A DNA stretch of 64,000 bases from the NCBI RefSeq assembly GCF_001428255.1, contig NZ_LMRW01000006.1, positions 1 through 64,000 on the forward strand. The letters are read 5' to 3'. This stretch comes from Agromyces sp. Soil535. GTDB lineage: Bacteria; Actinomycetota; Actinomycetes; Actinomycetales; Microbacteriaceae. This document shows positions 51,071 to 60,376 of this stretch, piece after piece (the first letter of the stretch is position 1; each line of letters opens with the position of its first letter). The notes under the pieces are model-generated. The model was not told the DNA's origin, made no database searches, and was given only the letters and a program-made list of their open reading frames with translations. A program made the translations under genes and the position numbers.

Positions 51071-52039
51071 TCACCCCTTCAGGCCCGAGTGCGCGAGGCC
51101 CTCGACGAACTGCTTCTGTGCGATGAGGAACACCACGAGCACGGGCACCACCGTCATGGTCGCGGCCGCGAGCTGGGTGTTCCACATCTCGCCGCCGTAG
51201 GCGTCGGTATAGCGGGTGAGCGCCTGCGGCAGGGTGAACAGCTCGGGCGAAGTGAGGTAAACGGTCGGCTCGAGGTAGAGGTTCCACGACGCGAGGAAGG
51301 TGAGGATCGCCACCGCGGAGAGCGCAGGCTTCGCGAGCGGCAGGAAGATGCGCCACCAGATGCCCACGCGGCCGAGGCCGTCGAGCCGGGCCGCCTCTTC
51401 GAGCTCGCCGGGCAGCGAGATGAAGAACTGCCGCATCACGAACGTCGCGAGCACGCACGGCGCCGCGAGCGCCGTGACGAGGATGAGCGGCCAGTGCGTG
51501 TTGATGAGCCCGACCTGCTTGAACATCTGGAAGAGCGGCACGATCGTGACCTCGCCGGGCACGAGCAGCCCGATGAGCACCACGAGGAACAGCAGGTTCC
51601 GCCCCGGGAAGCGGATGCGTGCGAAGGCGTAGCCCGCGAGGCTCGAGACCAGCATCGTGATGAGCGTGACGAGCACGGCGATGTAGACGCTGTTGAAGTA
51701 CTGCTGCGCGAACGGCTGGAACGTGAACGCCTCGGCGTAGGCCGCCCACGTCGGCGAGTCCGTGAAGATCGTCGGCGGCGAGGCGAAGATCTCGCTGAGC
51801 GGCTTGAACGACGAGGCGATCATCCACACCGTCGGCACCACGAAGGGCGCTGCGAGCACGATGAGGGCGACGTACAGGATGACCCGACGTACGACGGCGG
51901 CGCCGGGGCGCGGTACCTTTCGTTGCGTCACGCCGGTCGGCGGCGGGCTGGCCCTCACGCCGGTTGCGCCGGCGGTGCCCGCGGCGCCGGACGTCACGCG
52001 CGATGTGCCTGACGTCGGAGGAGCGGTGTCAGTCTTCAT
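51071..52039 (-). CDS. carbohydrate ABC transporter permease, MalG-type
   Basis: The 322-residue membrane protein has six predicted helices and the EAA loop EAARLDGLGRVGIWWRIFLP that contacts the ATPase. FVVPTVWMIASSFKPLSEIF near the start and GLLVPGEVTIVPLF are typical of MalG/UgpE permeases. A 45-residue Pro/Gly/Thr-rich cytoplasmic leader precedes the first helix. It overlaps the upstream permease gene by 11 bases. No ATPase gene is present, so a shared MsmX/MsiK-like ATPase is assumed. Confidence 0.9.
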   Translation of the reverse strand: MKTDTAPPTSGTSRVTSGAAGTAGATGVRASPPPTGVTQRKVPRPGAAVVRRVILYVALIVLAAPFVVPTVWMIASSFKPLSEIFASPPTIFTDSPTWAAYAEAFTFQPFAQQYFNSVYIAVLVTLITMLVSSLAGYAFARIRFPGRNLLFLVVLIGLLVPGEVTIVPLFQMFKQVGLINTHWPLILVTALAAPCVLATFVMRQFFISLPGELEEAARLDGLGRVGIWWRIFLPLAKPALSAVAILTFLASWNLYLEPTVYLTSPELFTLPQALTRYTDAYGGEMWNTQLAAATMTVVPVLVVFLIAQKQFVEGLAHSGLKG

Positions 52040-53012
52040 AGAACACCCACTTTCTGCGGAGCTGCCACTGGAGCACGGTGAGCAGCATCACGAAGGTCAG
52101 GAGCATGAGAGCGAGGGTCGAGCCGTAGCCGATGTTGTTGAAGTCGAACGCCTGCTGGAACACGTAGTAGACGAGCACCGTGGTCGAGAGTCCCGGCCCG
52201 CCCTGCGTGAGCACGGCGATCTGGGCGAACGCCTGCAGCGCGCCGACGATCGTGATGATCGCCGTGAGCAGCAGCGTCGGCGAGATGAGCGGCAGGGTGA
52301 TGCGCGTGAACATCGTGCTGTTGCGGGCGCCGTCGATGCGCGCCGCCTCGTAGAGCTCGCCCGGCACGCCCTGCAGTGCCGAGAGGAAGAGCACCATGTT
52401 GATGCCGACGCTGCGCACGACCTGGGTGACGATGACGGCCGCCATCGCTGTCGGCCCCTCCTGCAGCCAGTTCGGGCCGACGACACCGAACTGTGCGAGG
52501 AAGCCGTTGATGCCGCCGTTGTCCTGGAGGAGGAAGCCCCAGACGAGCGTCCACGCCACGACCGAGACCACGACCGGCGAGAAGAACAGGGTGCGGAACA
52601 GCGTCACCCCGCGGAATCGGCGGTTCAGCATCACGGCGAGCGCGAGGCCGAGCGCGATGTTCAGCGCGACCACGCCGCCCGAGAAGATCGCCGTGGCGCC
52701 GAGCACGCTCGGCAACTGCGGGTCTTCGAGGAGCGCGGCGTAATGGTCGCCGCCGACGAACTGCAGCTCGCCGGTGAAGATGTTCCAGTCGTTGAGGCTG
52801 TAGTAGATCGCGAGACCCACCGGGATGAGCACGAAGACGAGCACGCCGATGAGCTGCGGCGAGATGAAGAGGTAGCCGGTGAGGGCGTCTCGCCGGGCCA
52901 TCGTCCAGAGACGACCGGCGCGCTTCGAGGTCGACGGGGGCGGGGCATCCGTCGCCGCACCCCGAGGGGCATCCGCGGATGCCCCTCGGGTCGTCGGGCG
53001 TGTCGTCGTCAT
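52029..53012 (-). CDS. carbohydrate ABC transporter permease, MalF/UgpA-type
   Basis: The 327-residue protein has six membrane helices (starting TGYLFISPQLIGVLVFVLIP) and the EAA loop YEAARIDGARNSTMFTRITLP. LQDNGGINGFLAQFGVVGPNWL is the periplasmic stretch common in this family. It sits 2 bases after the substrate-binding protein gene and is translationally coupled to the next permease. Confidence 0.9.
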   Translation of the reverse strand: MTTTRPTTRGASADAPRGAATDAPPPSTSKRAGRLWTMARRDALTGYLFISPQLIGVLVFVLIPVGLAIYYSLNDWNIFTGELQFVGGDHYAALLEDPQLPSVLGATAIFSGGVVALNIALGLALAVMLNRRFRGVTLFRTLFFSPVVVSVVAWTLVWGFLLQDNGGINGFLAQFGVVGPNWLQEGPTAMAAVIVTQVVRSVGINMVLFLSALQGVPGELYEAARIDGARNSTMFTRITLPLISPTLLLTAIITIVGALQAFAQIAVLTQGGPGLSTTVLVYYVFQQAFDFNNIGYGSTLALMLLTFVMLLTVLQWQLRRKWVFYED

Positions 53013-53014
53013 GG

Positions 53015-54301
53015 TCACTTCGCGAGCAGCGGGTCGATCGCCGTGCAGACCGAGGAGAGCACCGACTCCACGTCGGCGTCGGGGGTCCACATCGCGTCGA
53101 GCGCGGTCTTCGCCTTCTGGGCGATCTCGGCCGGGCTCGTGTGGTTCGGCAGGGTCACGGCGTCGGAGATCTGGTCGACGACGACGGTCTGCAGCTGCTC
53201 GGCCGTGAGCTTGGTGTTGACCTCGGCGAGCTTCTCGCCCGTGAGCAGCGACTCGCGGGGCGGCGGGAAGAACTGCGCGAGCTTCGCGGCGTTCTCGGGG
53301 TTCGTGAGGAACGCGAGGAAGTCGGTGGCCTCCTGCACGTGTGCGCTCGACTCGAGCACGCCGACGCCGGCCTGACCGATCACCGAGTACGTGCCCTCCG
53401 GACCCGCGGGCAGCGGGTAGACGGCATACTCGAACGAGCCGTCGAGCAGCGACGCGCGGGAGACCTGCGCGATCGTGAACGCCGAGTCGCCGGCGAAGAA
53501 GTCGGCGGTGGTGCCTGGGCCCGGCATCGACTTGTCGACGTAGATCGCATCGTGCAGGAACTGGAACGCCTTGACCATCTCGTCGCTGTCGAACGTGCAC
53601 TCCGTGCCGTCTTCATTCCACGCCGAGGCGCCCCAGCCGGTCCACACCGTTGCGAGGGTGTTCCACGACGCGTAGTTGAAGTCGCGGATCACGAAGCCGC
53701 CCTTGCCGGTGGCCGCGTTCGCGGCCGAGCCGACCGCCGACACCTGGTCCCAGGTGAGGTTGTCGGTGTCGAGCGTCTGGCCGGCCTCGGCGAGCAGGCT
53801 CTCGTTCACGTAGAGCGCGAACGGCGAGTTCGAGAACGGGTAGGCGTAGAGCTGGTCGTCGGCGGTGAACTCCGCGGTGACGCTGCCGAGCAGGTCGTCG
53901 TAGTCCCAGCCCTTCGTCTCGCTGAGCGTGTCGGTCAGCGGCACGAGGGCATCTGACGCGATGAGGTCCTTCGACAGGTCGCCCATCCATGCGAGGTCGG
54001 GCGAGTTGCCACCCGCGATCTGCGTCGTGAGCGTGGTGTTGTAGTCGGCGAACGGAAGGCTCTCGAACGTGATCGACTTGATCTCGGGGTGGTCGGACTT
54101 GTACTCCTCGGCGATCGAGTCGAAGAGGGCCAGCTGGTCCTCATTCGACGTCCACACGGTCATGCGCAGGTCGACGCTGTTGGGCGGGGCGGTCGTGGCG
54201 ACCGGGCCACCCGAGCCCGCGGATGCGCTGCATCCTGCGGCCGCCACCGCGATCGTGGTCGCCAGCGCAGCCAGGCCGACCAGCTTCGTTGCTGTGTTCA
54301 T
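53015..54301 (-). CDS. carbohydrate-binding lipoprotein of ABC transporter
   Basis: The 428-residue solute-binding protein has a lipoprotein signal with lipobox AAGC (Cys 24). VDLRMTVWTSNEDQLALFDS, GGNSPDLAWMGD, LVPLTDTL and AYPFSNSPFALYVNESLL are classic family 1 (MalE/UgpB) segments. It captures an oligosaccharide at the outer membrane face of the cell membrane. It starts 13 bases after the FAD oxidoreductase gene, so both belong to the same operon. Confidence 0.9.
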   Translation of the reverse strand: MNTATKLVGLAALATTIAVAAAGCSASAGSGGPVATTAPPNSVDLRMTVWTSNEDQLALFDSIAEEYKSDHPEIKSITFESLPFADYNTTLTTQIAGGNSPDLAWMGDLSKDLIASDALVPLTDTLSETKGWDYDDLLGSVTAEFTADDQLYAYPFSNSPFALYVNESLLAEAGQTLDTDNLTWDQVSAVGSAANAATGKGGFVIRDFNYASWNTLATVWTGWGASAWNEDGTECTFDSDEMVKAFQFLHDAIYVDKSMPGPGTTADFFAGDSAFTIAQVSRASLLDGSFEYAVYPLPAGPEGTYSVIGQAGVGVLESSAHVQEATDFLAFLTNPENAAKLAQFFPPPRESLLTGEKLAEVNTKLTAEQLQTVVVDQISDAVTLPNHTSPAEIAQKAKTALDAMWTPDADVESVLSSVCTAIDPLLAK

Positions 54302-54314
54302 TCGCGTTCTTCCT

Positions 54315-55910
54315 CTAATATCCGATGATCTCGGGCCAATGGATTTCGATCCCCGCCTCGACGAGGCGGGCTTGGAACTGGCTGACCAGCTCCGGATCCG
54401 AGACGACGTCTCTCGGAAGCAGTGAGCGTTCGATGCAGAACGCGGCGAGCTCGCCGGCGGACTCGCCGACGTTCCACTCGACGGGATGCAGGCGATACGC
54501 GCCGTTCGTGATGTGAGTGGTGCCGATGTTCTTCGCCGCCGGCAGCAGGTTCTTCGTCGCGACGGGAACGAGCGCCCCGAGCGGGATCTCGAACGGTGCG
54601 CACTCGACGTCGATGTAGTTGTCGCCGCCGGTCGACGGGTGCAGATCGATGCGGTACATCCCGACCCCCACCGACTGCTCGAACCGCGCCGGGCCCGCAT
54701 GGCCGCGCACCGCGACCGACACATCCTGCTCGCGCACGGTGGTGATTGCCCGGATGCGACGCGACTCGCGGATGTACGGTGCCTGTGCGAACCCGTCGTC
54801 GGTGCCGACGACGTCGCCGCGCAGCCGCAGCCCGGGCCATCCGGTGCCGCCGTCGGGCCGCGGGGCCTCGGTCTGCAGCCAGTGGAAGAACGAGCGCGAC
54901 TGCTCCTTCGCCGCGGCGAGATGCGCCTCCCGCGTCGGCGTGTCGATGATCGAGCCGTCGAGATAGTCGAGCTGCGGCCAGTTGGCCAGCACGATGTCGC
55001 TGTCGTAGAACCCGGGCGCGAAGCTCTGCCGCGCCGCGATCCGGCGGAACTCCCACAGGTCGGTGTCGCCCGCGTCGAACCGCGGATCCTCGACCGCCCG
55101 CGGTGCGTCGAGGTCGGGGTTCACCCGCAAGGTGCGCACCTCGGGCTCGAGGGTGCGCGGGTTCGGCGCCGTGAACGAGAGCATGCCGTCGCCCCAGAAC
55201 GACGGGGCGTACTCGCGCCAGTAGTCGTAGTCGCGCGGCCGCACGATGGTGTGGTCGGCGCCCTCCTCGTGATCGAAGGCGAAGCACCAGGCGATCGACT
55301 GCACGTTCGACGGGTCGGCGACCTGCGGCGCGCTCGGCTCGCCGGTCTCAGCTTGCGACTCGGCGCCGACGACGTAGGCGGTGCCGGTGAGCGGCAGCAG
55401 GTCGCCGGTCTCGGTGGCGTCGAGCACGATCGGCGCGATGACCTCGATCGTCTGCCCGCCCCGCACGTGCTCGAGCGTCACGGAGCCGACGAGCTCATCG
55501 TGCACGCCGGCGGCCACCGGAACGTACGGCTGCAGCACGGTCAGGCGGCCGCTCGAGAGGTAGGGCGCGAGCAGTTGCGTGATCACGGCGACGGCGACGC
55601 GCGGCTCGTGGCAGAGCTTGCTGACGCGGCCGAGGCCCGGGTTCAGCTGGGGGTCGCGCCGCGCGGCATCCGTCAGCGGGTAGGAATCGCGGTAGTACTG
55701 GCGGATGCCCTCGCGCAGGGCCCGGTAGCTCGCGGTCACGCCGAACTGCTCCACCCAGATGTGCTCGTCGGGCGGAACCGCCTGCGAGGTGAGCTGGCCG
55801 CCGAGCCACGGATGCTCCTCGCTCAGCACGACCGTGCGTCCTCGTCGCAGCGCCGCGAGCGCCGCGGCGACGCCGCCGAGCCCTCCACCGATGATCGCGA
55901 CATCCGCCAT
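54315..55910 (-). CDS. FAD-dependent oxidoreductase (FAD_oxidored family)
   Basis: The 531-residue protein has the dinucleotide-binding motif DVAIIGGGLGGVAAALAALRRG at residues 3-24 and a C-terminal FAD segment LLPAAKNIGTTHITNGAYRLHP, as in the PF12831 family. Members are found in sugar-catabolic gene clusters of actinobacteria, with substrates mostly unproven. VLDATETGDLLPLTG is another family hallmark. GAGGCGG precedes ATG 55910. It lies 8 bases after lacI and 13 before the binding protein, so it is expected to oxidise the imported sugar or a derivative; that is inference. Confidence 0.85.
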   Translation of the reverse strand: MADVAIIGGGLGGVAAALAALRRGRTVVLSEEHPWLGGQLTSQAVPPDEHIWVEQFGVTASYRALREGIRQYYRDSYPLTDAARRDPQLNPGLGRVSKLCHEPRVAVAVITQLLAPYLSSGRLTVLQPYVPVAAGVHDELVGSVTLEHVRGGQTIEVIAPIVLDATETGDLLPLTGTAYVVGAESQAETGEPSAPQVADPSNVQSIAWCFAFDHEEGADHTIVRPRDYDYWREYAPSFWGDGMLSFTAPNPRTLEPEVRTLRVNPDLDAPRAVEDPRFDAGDTDLWEFRRIAARQSFAPGFYDSDIVLANWPQLDYLDGSIIDTPTREAHLAAAKEQSRSFFHWLQTEAPRPDGGTGWPGLRLRGDVVGTDDGFAQAPYIRESRRIRAITTVREQDVSVAVRGHAGPARFEQSVGVGMYRIDLHPSTGGDNYIDVECAPFEIPLGALVPVATKNLLPAAKNIGTTHITNGAYRLHPVEWNVGESAGELAAFCIERSLLPRDVVSDPELVSQFQARLVEAGIEIHWPEIIGY

Positions 55911-55918
55911 CACCCGCC

Positions 55919-56971
55919 TCACTTGGCGGAAGTCCGCTCGACCAGGGTCTCGCCGAGCTCGACCATGCCCTGCAGCAACCGCTGCGTCTCGAGGTCGTCC
56001 CATTCCTCGGCGGGCGTCGTGACGAGCTGCTGCAGGAGGCTGAGCGCCTCGGCCGCAACCTGGAGGCGGAGTGTCTGGAAACCGGCGAGCGCCCGGCCGT
56101 TCACGCGGTGGTCGCGCACCTCGGCGAGGGCGGTGAGCGAGATCGCCGTCGGCACCTCGATGCCGGCGCCGGCGAGCACGTGGGCGACGTCCTCGGCGAG
56201 GAAGGCGTCTTCGGTGAAGATCACGGTGGCGCCGGCCTCGGCCGCGGCGCCGACCAACCCGGTGAGATCGCCGTCTTCGGCGGCGACCAGCGTGAACCGC
56301 AGGCCGCCCGACGCCGTCGACGCCTCGATCTGCTGCATGCGGTCGCGAGCCGTCGGGCTGTGCAGGTTGCGGTGCACGTAGAGCGCACTCGTGTGGCCCA
56401 GCGCGATTGCCCGTTCGATGAGCTCGGCCGTGAGGCTCACGTAGTCGATTCCGACGTACGGCACTTTCGCGGTGGTCTCGTCACGTCGACCGACCGCCAC
56501 GAACGGGAACCGCTCGTCGACGAGTCGCTTGAGGTCGTCGCCGTCCATCTGCTGGCCGAGCAGGATGCATCCGTCGGCGAGGCGCAGGCGGGTCTTGCGG
56601 TGGAAGAGGCTTCGCGTGCCGTTCTCGACCGGCGAGCTCGTGAAGAACAACAGGTCGCAGCCCACCTGCTCGGCCGCGCGTTCGAGCCCGTTGAGCAGCG
56701 GGCCGTAGAAGTCCATGCTCTCGGGCGACAGTGCCGGCTCGTAGGTGAAGACGCCCATGATCTGGTTGTCGAGGCCCGCGAGGCGGCGCGCGGCGGGGTC
56801 GGCCACGTAGGTCGACTGCTCGATCGCCTGCTTGACGCGCTCCCGGGTCGCCGCCGGGATCCGCACGTTGGAGCCGTCTCGGTCGTTCAGGACCATGGAG
56901 ACCGTGGTCTGGCTGACGCCGGCGATGCGAGCGATCTCGCGTTGGGTGACGTTGCGCGTCTTCGGTGACAT
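55919..56971 (-). CDS. LacI-family transcriptional regulator
   Basis: The 350-residue regulator has the helix-turn-helix TQREIARIAGVSQTTVSMVL at residues 9-28 and the hinge YVADPAARRLAGLDNQIMG. The effector domain follows the periplasmic-binding fold. It is the first gene of the leftward sugar operon and probably represses both the operon and the divergent glycosidase gene through the palindromes between them. Confidence 0.9.
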   Translation of the reverse strand: MSPKTRNVTQREIARIAGVSQTTVSMVLNDRDGSNVRIPAATRERVKQAIEQSTYVADPAARRLAGLDNQIMGVFTYEPALSPESMDFYGPLLNGLERAAEQVGCDLLFFTSSPVENGTRSLFHRKTRLRLADGCILLGQQMDGDDLKRLVDERFPFVAVGRRDETTAKVPYVGIDYVSLTAELIERAIALGHTSALYVHRNLHSPTARDRMQQIEASTASGGLRFTLVAAEDGDLTGLVGAAAEAGATVIFTEDAFLAEDVAHVLAGAGIEVPTAISLTALAEVRDHRVNGRALAGFQTLRLQVAAEALSLLQQLVTTPAEEWDDLETQRLLQGMVELGETLVERTSAK

Positions 56972-56991
56972 GCCGTGTTTCCAATCGAAGC

Positions 56992-57119
56992 TGATAATGC
57001 CTATTTGCGGGTCGTGATGGTGACGCTAATACGCATCATCAAGAATCGCAAGCCGTCTTGACCTCGCGCTTCCGATGTGGGCATGATGAACGTGCATGAT
57101 TTGATAATAGGTATTATCA
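56992..57119. promoter_or_regulatory. three LacI operator-like palindromes
   Basis: TGATAATAGGTATTATCA (57102-57119) is a perfect inverted repeat with 8-bp arms. TGATAATGCCTATTTGCG (56992-57009) and, on the minus strand, TGATGATGCGTATTAGCG (57041-57024) match it at most positions. They lie between lacI and the divergent glycosidase gene, in position to control both promoters. Confidence 0.8.
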
Positions 57120-57159
57120 TTTGCCCGAGCGGATGCTCCGGCCCGAGCAGGAGAAGACG

Positions 57160-59529
57160 ATGGCGTCTGCAGACCAACGACCCGGCCCCGCACGATCCGG
57201 CGTCTCACGACGTGGCTTCCTGGGGGCCACCTTCGCCGCCGGAGTGCTCCTCGTGGCGGAACCGAGCCCAGTCTCGGCGACCGCCGCGACCGGCGACGTG
57301 ACGCTCACCGCGAGCGGCATCAGCATCCTCGCCAGCGTCGGCGGTCGCGTGGCGATCCGTGACGGGTCGAACACCGTCAGGTCGCAGGGCTCGAAGTTCC
57401 AGGTGAAGGACACCGCGGCCGGCATCCAGCTCTCCACGGGCGGAACGCCGACGCTCATCACGCTCGCCGACGGCACGCCCGCGATTCGCATGGACTACGT
57501 GATGCCGGCTTCCGTCGGCACCACCACGGTCTCCGGGCTGTTCACGGTCTCGACGAACCGCGCGCACCTCGAGTGGCACATCAGCGGACCGTCGACGCTG
57601 ATCCCCGACGGATTCCTCTTCAGCCGCGCCATCGCGGGCGCCACCGAGCCCGATCGCTTCGTGCCTATCACGGAATGGGTGCGCGACGCCGGCGGCGGCA
57701 TCCCGTTCGAAGTCAACATGGGCATGGCGCACACGTCGACATGGGGCGAGCTGCACGGCATGTTCCTGCTCGAGCGCTCCAAGCAGGCGTGGACCAACGG
57801 CACGTGGGTGCACTCCCCCGGCACGTTGCAGCCCGACGGCAGCTATGTGAGCCAGGCCGACTTCATCTTCAGCTCGACCCGGCCGTCGGCAACGGCGGCC
57901 ATCGGTACGAGCCGCGAGCTCGGCATCGAGATCTGGACCGACCGCGACTTCAACATCTGGGATGCCGCCGGCGAGACCATCTCGGTCACGGCGCTCGTCG
58001 CGAACGGCGGGTCGGGCGAACGCAGCGTCGACCTCACGTGGTGGGTGAAGGACTTCAACGGGGCCGAGCTCGCGGCTGCAACGGTGACCGGCGTCGTCGC
58101 CGCGGCCTCCACCTGGGAGCACACCTTCACCATGTCGGCGCCCCGCCATGGCATCTCGGTCGCCGAGGTGTCGGCCGTGTCGGGAAGCGACGAAGCGTTC
58201 GCGCGAACGACGCTCGCCGTGCTCACGGCGCAGACGTACACCGCCGGATCCCAGAGCATGTTCGGCATCGCGAACTACCCGTGGCTGCAGGTGCCGTCGG
58301 CGACGGCGGTGCTCGATCTCTGGCAGCGGGTCGGCGTCGACCGGGTGCGCATCTCGTACGCGGGCGGGCCGGGACTGCCGCCATCGGCATTCGACGAGCG
58401 CGGGATGTCACACAACATCGAGCTGCAGCCCTCCCTCGACGTCACCGATGCGGCCGCCGCGCAATGGGCGACGACGAACGTCGCGACCGCGATCGCGGCC
58501 GGCGCCGAGTACTTCGAGGTCGGCAACGAGCTCAACCGCCCGTTCAACACCGGCGTCGCCGCGCAGGCCTACCTCGACAAGGCGTTGCGCCCTGTCGTGA
58601 ATGCCGTGCAAGCCAGCGGGGCGCCGCTGAAGATCCTCAACAACGGCCTCGCCGGCATGGACAAGCCATGGGTCGAGAACTTCATCGCCGGCGGCGGCTG
58701 GGACCTGATCGACGGCTTCGCCTTCCACCCCGGCCGAGGCAACTTCACCCCCGACTTCGATCCCGAGGGTGACGACTGGTCGGCCGGCGCCACCGGCCTG
58801 TACTGGAACTTCTACGGCGGCCTCCGCCAGCTGAAGGCGCTCATGGCCGAGCACGGCGAGAAGGAGATCTGGCTCACCGAGGCCTACGCGTGCACCCGCC
58901 CCAACGGGTGGTGGAACGACACCTACCGGCACGCCGCCGAGAACGTGTTCCTCACGTTCGCGCTCGCGAAGGCGGAGGGCATCCGCTGCGTGAACTGGTA
59001 CCAGTTCCATGACAGCGTGCTCGGCAACGCGCGGGCCGCCGACCCCGAGAACGTCGAGTACCACTTCGGCCTCATGAACCGCGATGTCAGCGCCAAGCCG
59101 TCGCTGCTGGCCTATGCGACGGCGGCGAAGGCGTTCGACCAGGCCGCGTTCCTCGGCTGGCTCGACTTCGACGACCCGAACCTCAGGGGATTGTTCTTCG
59201 ACACCCCCGACGGCGAAGCGGCGGTGCTCTGGAGCCGCGCCGACGGCTACTTCCTGAACGCCGACCACGACCCCGCCGGACGGTACTTCCCGGCTCCCGA
59301 GGTCTGGGTCGACCCGTGGCCGACCAAGACCCCCCTCAGCGTGGTCACCATCGGCGAATCGGCACGCCAGGTGGATGCGATCGGCCAGACCACCGCACTC
59401 CCGGTCAACGCGCACACGACCACCATCGTGCTCGACGGCGCCCCGCGCATCTTCTACGGGCTCCGGCTCACCGGCAGCAGCGAGGCGGCGTCGTCGAGGT
59501 TCGGTCTGGTCACGGTGCGCGCACACTAG
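57160..59529 (+). CDS. Tat-exported glycoside hydrolase, clan GH-A-like
   Basis: The 789-residue protein starts with a twin-arginine signal, SRRGFLGATFAAGVLLVA (RR at 17-18). A beta-rich N-terminal domain of about 330 residues precedes a (beta/alpha)8 part. Two Glu residues fit a retaining glycosidase: E457 in EVGNELNRPF and E574 in IWLTEAYACTRP. A C-terminal beta domain ends the chain. I cannot pick the exact family; GH39- or GH5-like is plausible. ATG 57160 follows AGGAG; the open frame from 57121 would overlap the operator. It probably releases the sugar imported by the neighbouring transporter. Confidence 0.78.
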   Translation: MASADQRPGPARSGVSRRGFLGATFAAGVLLVAEPSPVSATAATGDVTLTASGISILASVGGRVAIRDGSNTVRSQGSKFQVKDTAAGIQLSTGGTPTLITLADGTPAIRMDYVMPASVGTTTVSGLFTVSTNRAHLEWHISGPSTLIPDGFLFSRAIAGATEPDRFVPITEWVRDAGGGIPFEVNMGMAHTSTWGELHGMFLLERSKQAWTNGTWVHSPGTLQPDGSYVSQADFIFSSTRPSATAAIGTSRELGIEIWTDRDFNIWDAAGETISVTALVANGGSGERSVDLTWWVKDFNGAELAAATVTGVVAAASTWEHTFTMSAPRHGISVAEVSAVSGSDEAFARTTLAVLTAQTYTAGSQSMFGIANYPWLQVPSATAVLDLWQRVGVDRVRISYAGGPGLPPSAFDERGMSHNIELQPSLDVTDAAAAQWATTNVATAIAAGAEYFEVGNELNRPFNTGVAAQAYLDKALRPVVNAVQASGAPLKILNNGLAGMDKPWVENFIAGGGWDLIDGFAFHPGRGNFTPDFDPEGDDWSAGATGLYWNFYGGLRQLKALMAEHGEKEIWLTEAYACTRPNGWWNDTYRHAAENVFLTFALAKAEGIRCVNWYQFHDSVLGNARAADPENVEYHFGLMNRDVSAKPSLLAYATAAKAFDQAAFLGWLDFDDPNLRGLFFDTPDGEAAVLWSRADGYFLNADHDPAGRYFPAPEVWVDPWPTKTPLSVVTIGESARQVDAIGQTTALPVNAHTTTIVLDGAPRIFYGLRLTGSSEAASSRFGLVTVRAH

Positions 59530-59740
59530 GTGAAGGGGTCGGGTGCCTCCAACGCGAGCTGACCATCAGCGAACTGCGCGCCCGACTTCGCGATCTGTCA
59601 GATCGCCGTGCGAACCCAAGACGGTGCGCCCTGGCGCTGCACGAAGCGCTACGCGAGCACGAGGAGCAGGCAGCCGCCGAGACCGACCGCGTCGTCCCAT
59701 GCGCCCGATCGCACCATCGTCGAGACTTCGGACAATCACA

Positions 59741-59974
59741 GGGGTCTGTCCGCGTTCTTGTGTAAATGGTCATCGGCTCGGTTGTTCAGTTGAGTCCTAG
59801 GCGGTCGCCGTAGGTCATGGCCAGCACGTTCAGGATGCCCTTCCAGCCGGCGGTTTCGCCAGTGGGATTCGTGCGGTTGTGTTGTCGCTGCCGGGCTGCG
59901 AGGTAGAGCACCTTCAGCGCGGCCTGTTCGTTCGGGAAGTGCGTTCTTGCGGCGACGGTGCTGGAATTGGCGAA
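59741..59974 (-). mobile_element. IS256-family remnant (transposase 3' end and one terminus)
   Basis: On the minus strand 59974-59786 reads THFPNEQAALKVLYLAARQ and GWKGILNVLAMTYGDRL to a stop, the C-terminus of IS256-type transposases. GGGGTCTGTCCGCG at 59741 onward, followed by TTCTTGTGTAAA, resembles the terminal repeat of that family. The rest of the IS is missing. In 59530-59740 one plus frame reads SELRARLRDLSDRRANPRRC, possibly a fragment of another gene. Confidence 0.7.
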
Positions 59975-60376
59975 TGCAGCGGACAAGAGGATGGGTATCC
60001 CGATCACCGACGGCCGGATCCTCAAGACTGCCGCACACGTCGCCGAGATGATGGGCGTTGCAGTGTGTTCCGCGTGGCGGGTGGACTCGTCGGTCCTCGC
60101 ACCCCTGATTCCGATCGCCCGGGGTCCGGTCGATGCGGTCGAGCAGAACCGGGCCCCGGAGACGGTTGACCCGAGCAGGCCTCGGAAGCGGTCGCGGCCT
60201 GTCGGATCGGGCGCGAAAGCCTGGTAACGAAGTTCGCCGCGCAGCCGTAGTGCCATTCCGCGGCACCCTGTTCTGGGTTGGAGAGCGTTCCGTAGCAGCA
60301 GATGCATCTCGGCTGGCCCCGAAGCGGACCGGTCAGGAAGGCGGTGTGGGCACCCTATCGGTAGGGTGCGACAGCC
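59975..60376. other. 402-bp region without a supported gene
   Basis: Frames on both strands are open here, but none resembles a known protein. It may contain the rearranged inner part of the IS remnant or debris from a deletion. Confidence 0.4.

Noticed and set aside
59543..59800. Short plus-strand frames near the IS256 remnant as genes
   Set aside because: They cross the IS terminus and have no starts with ribosome sites or family likeness.
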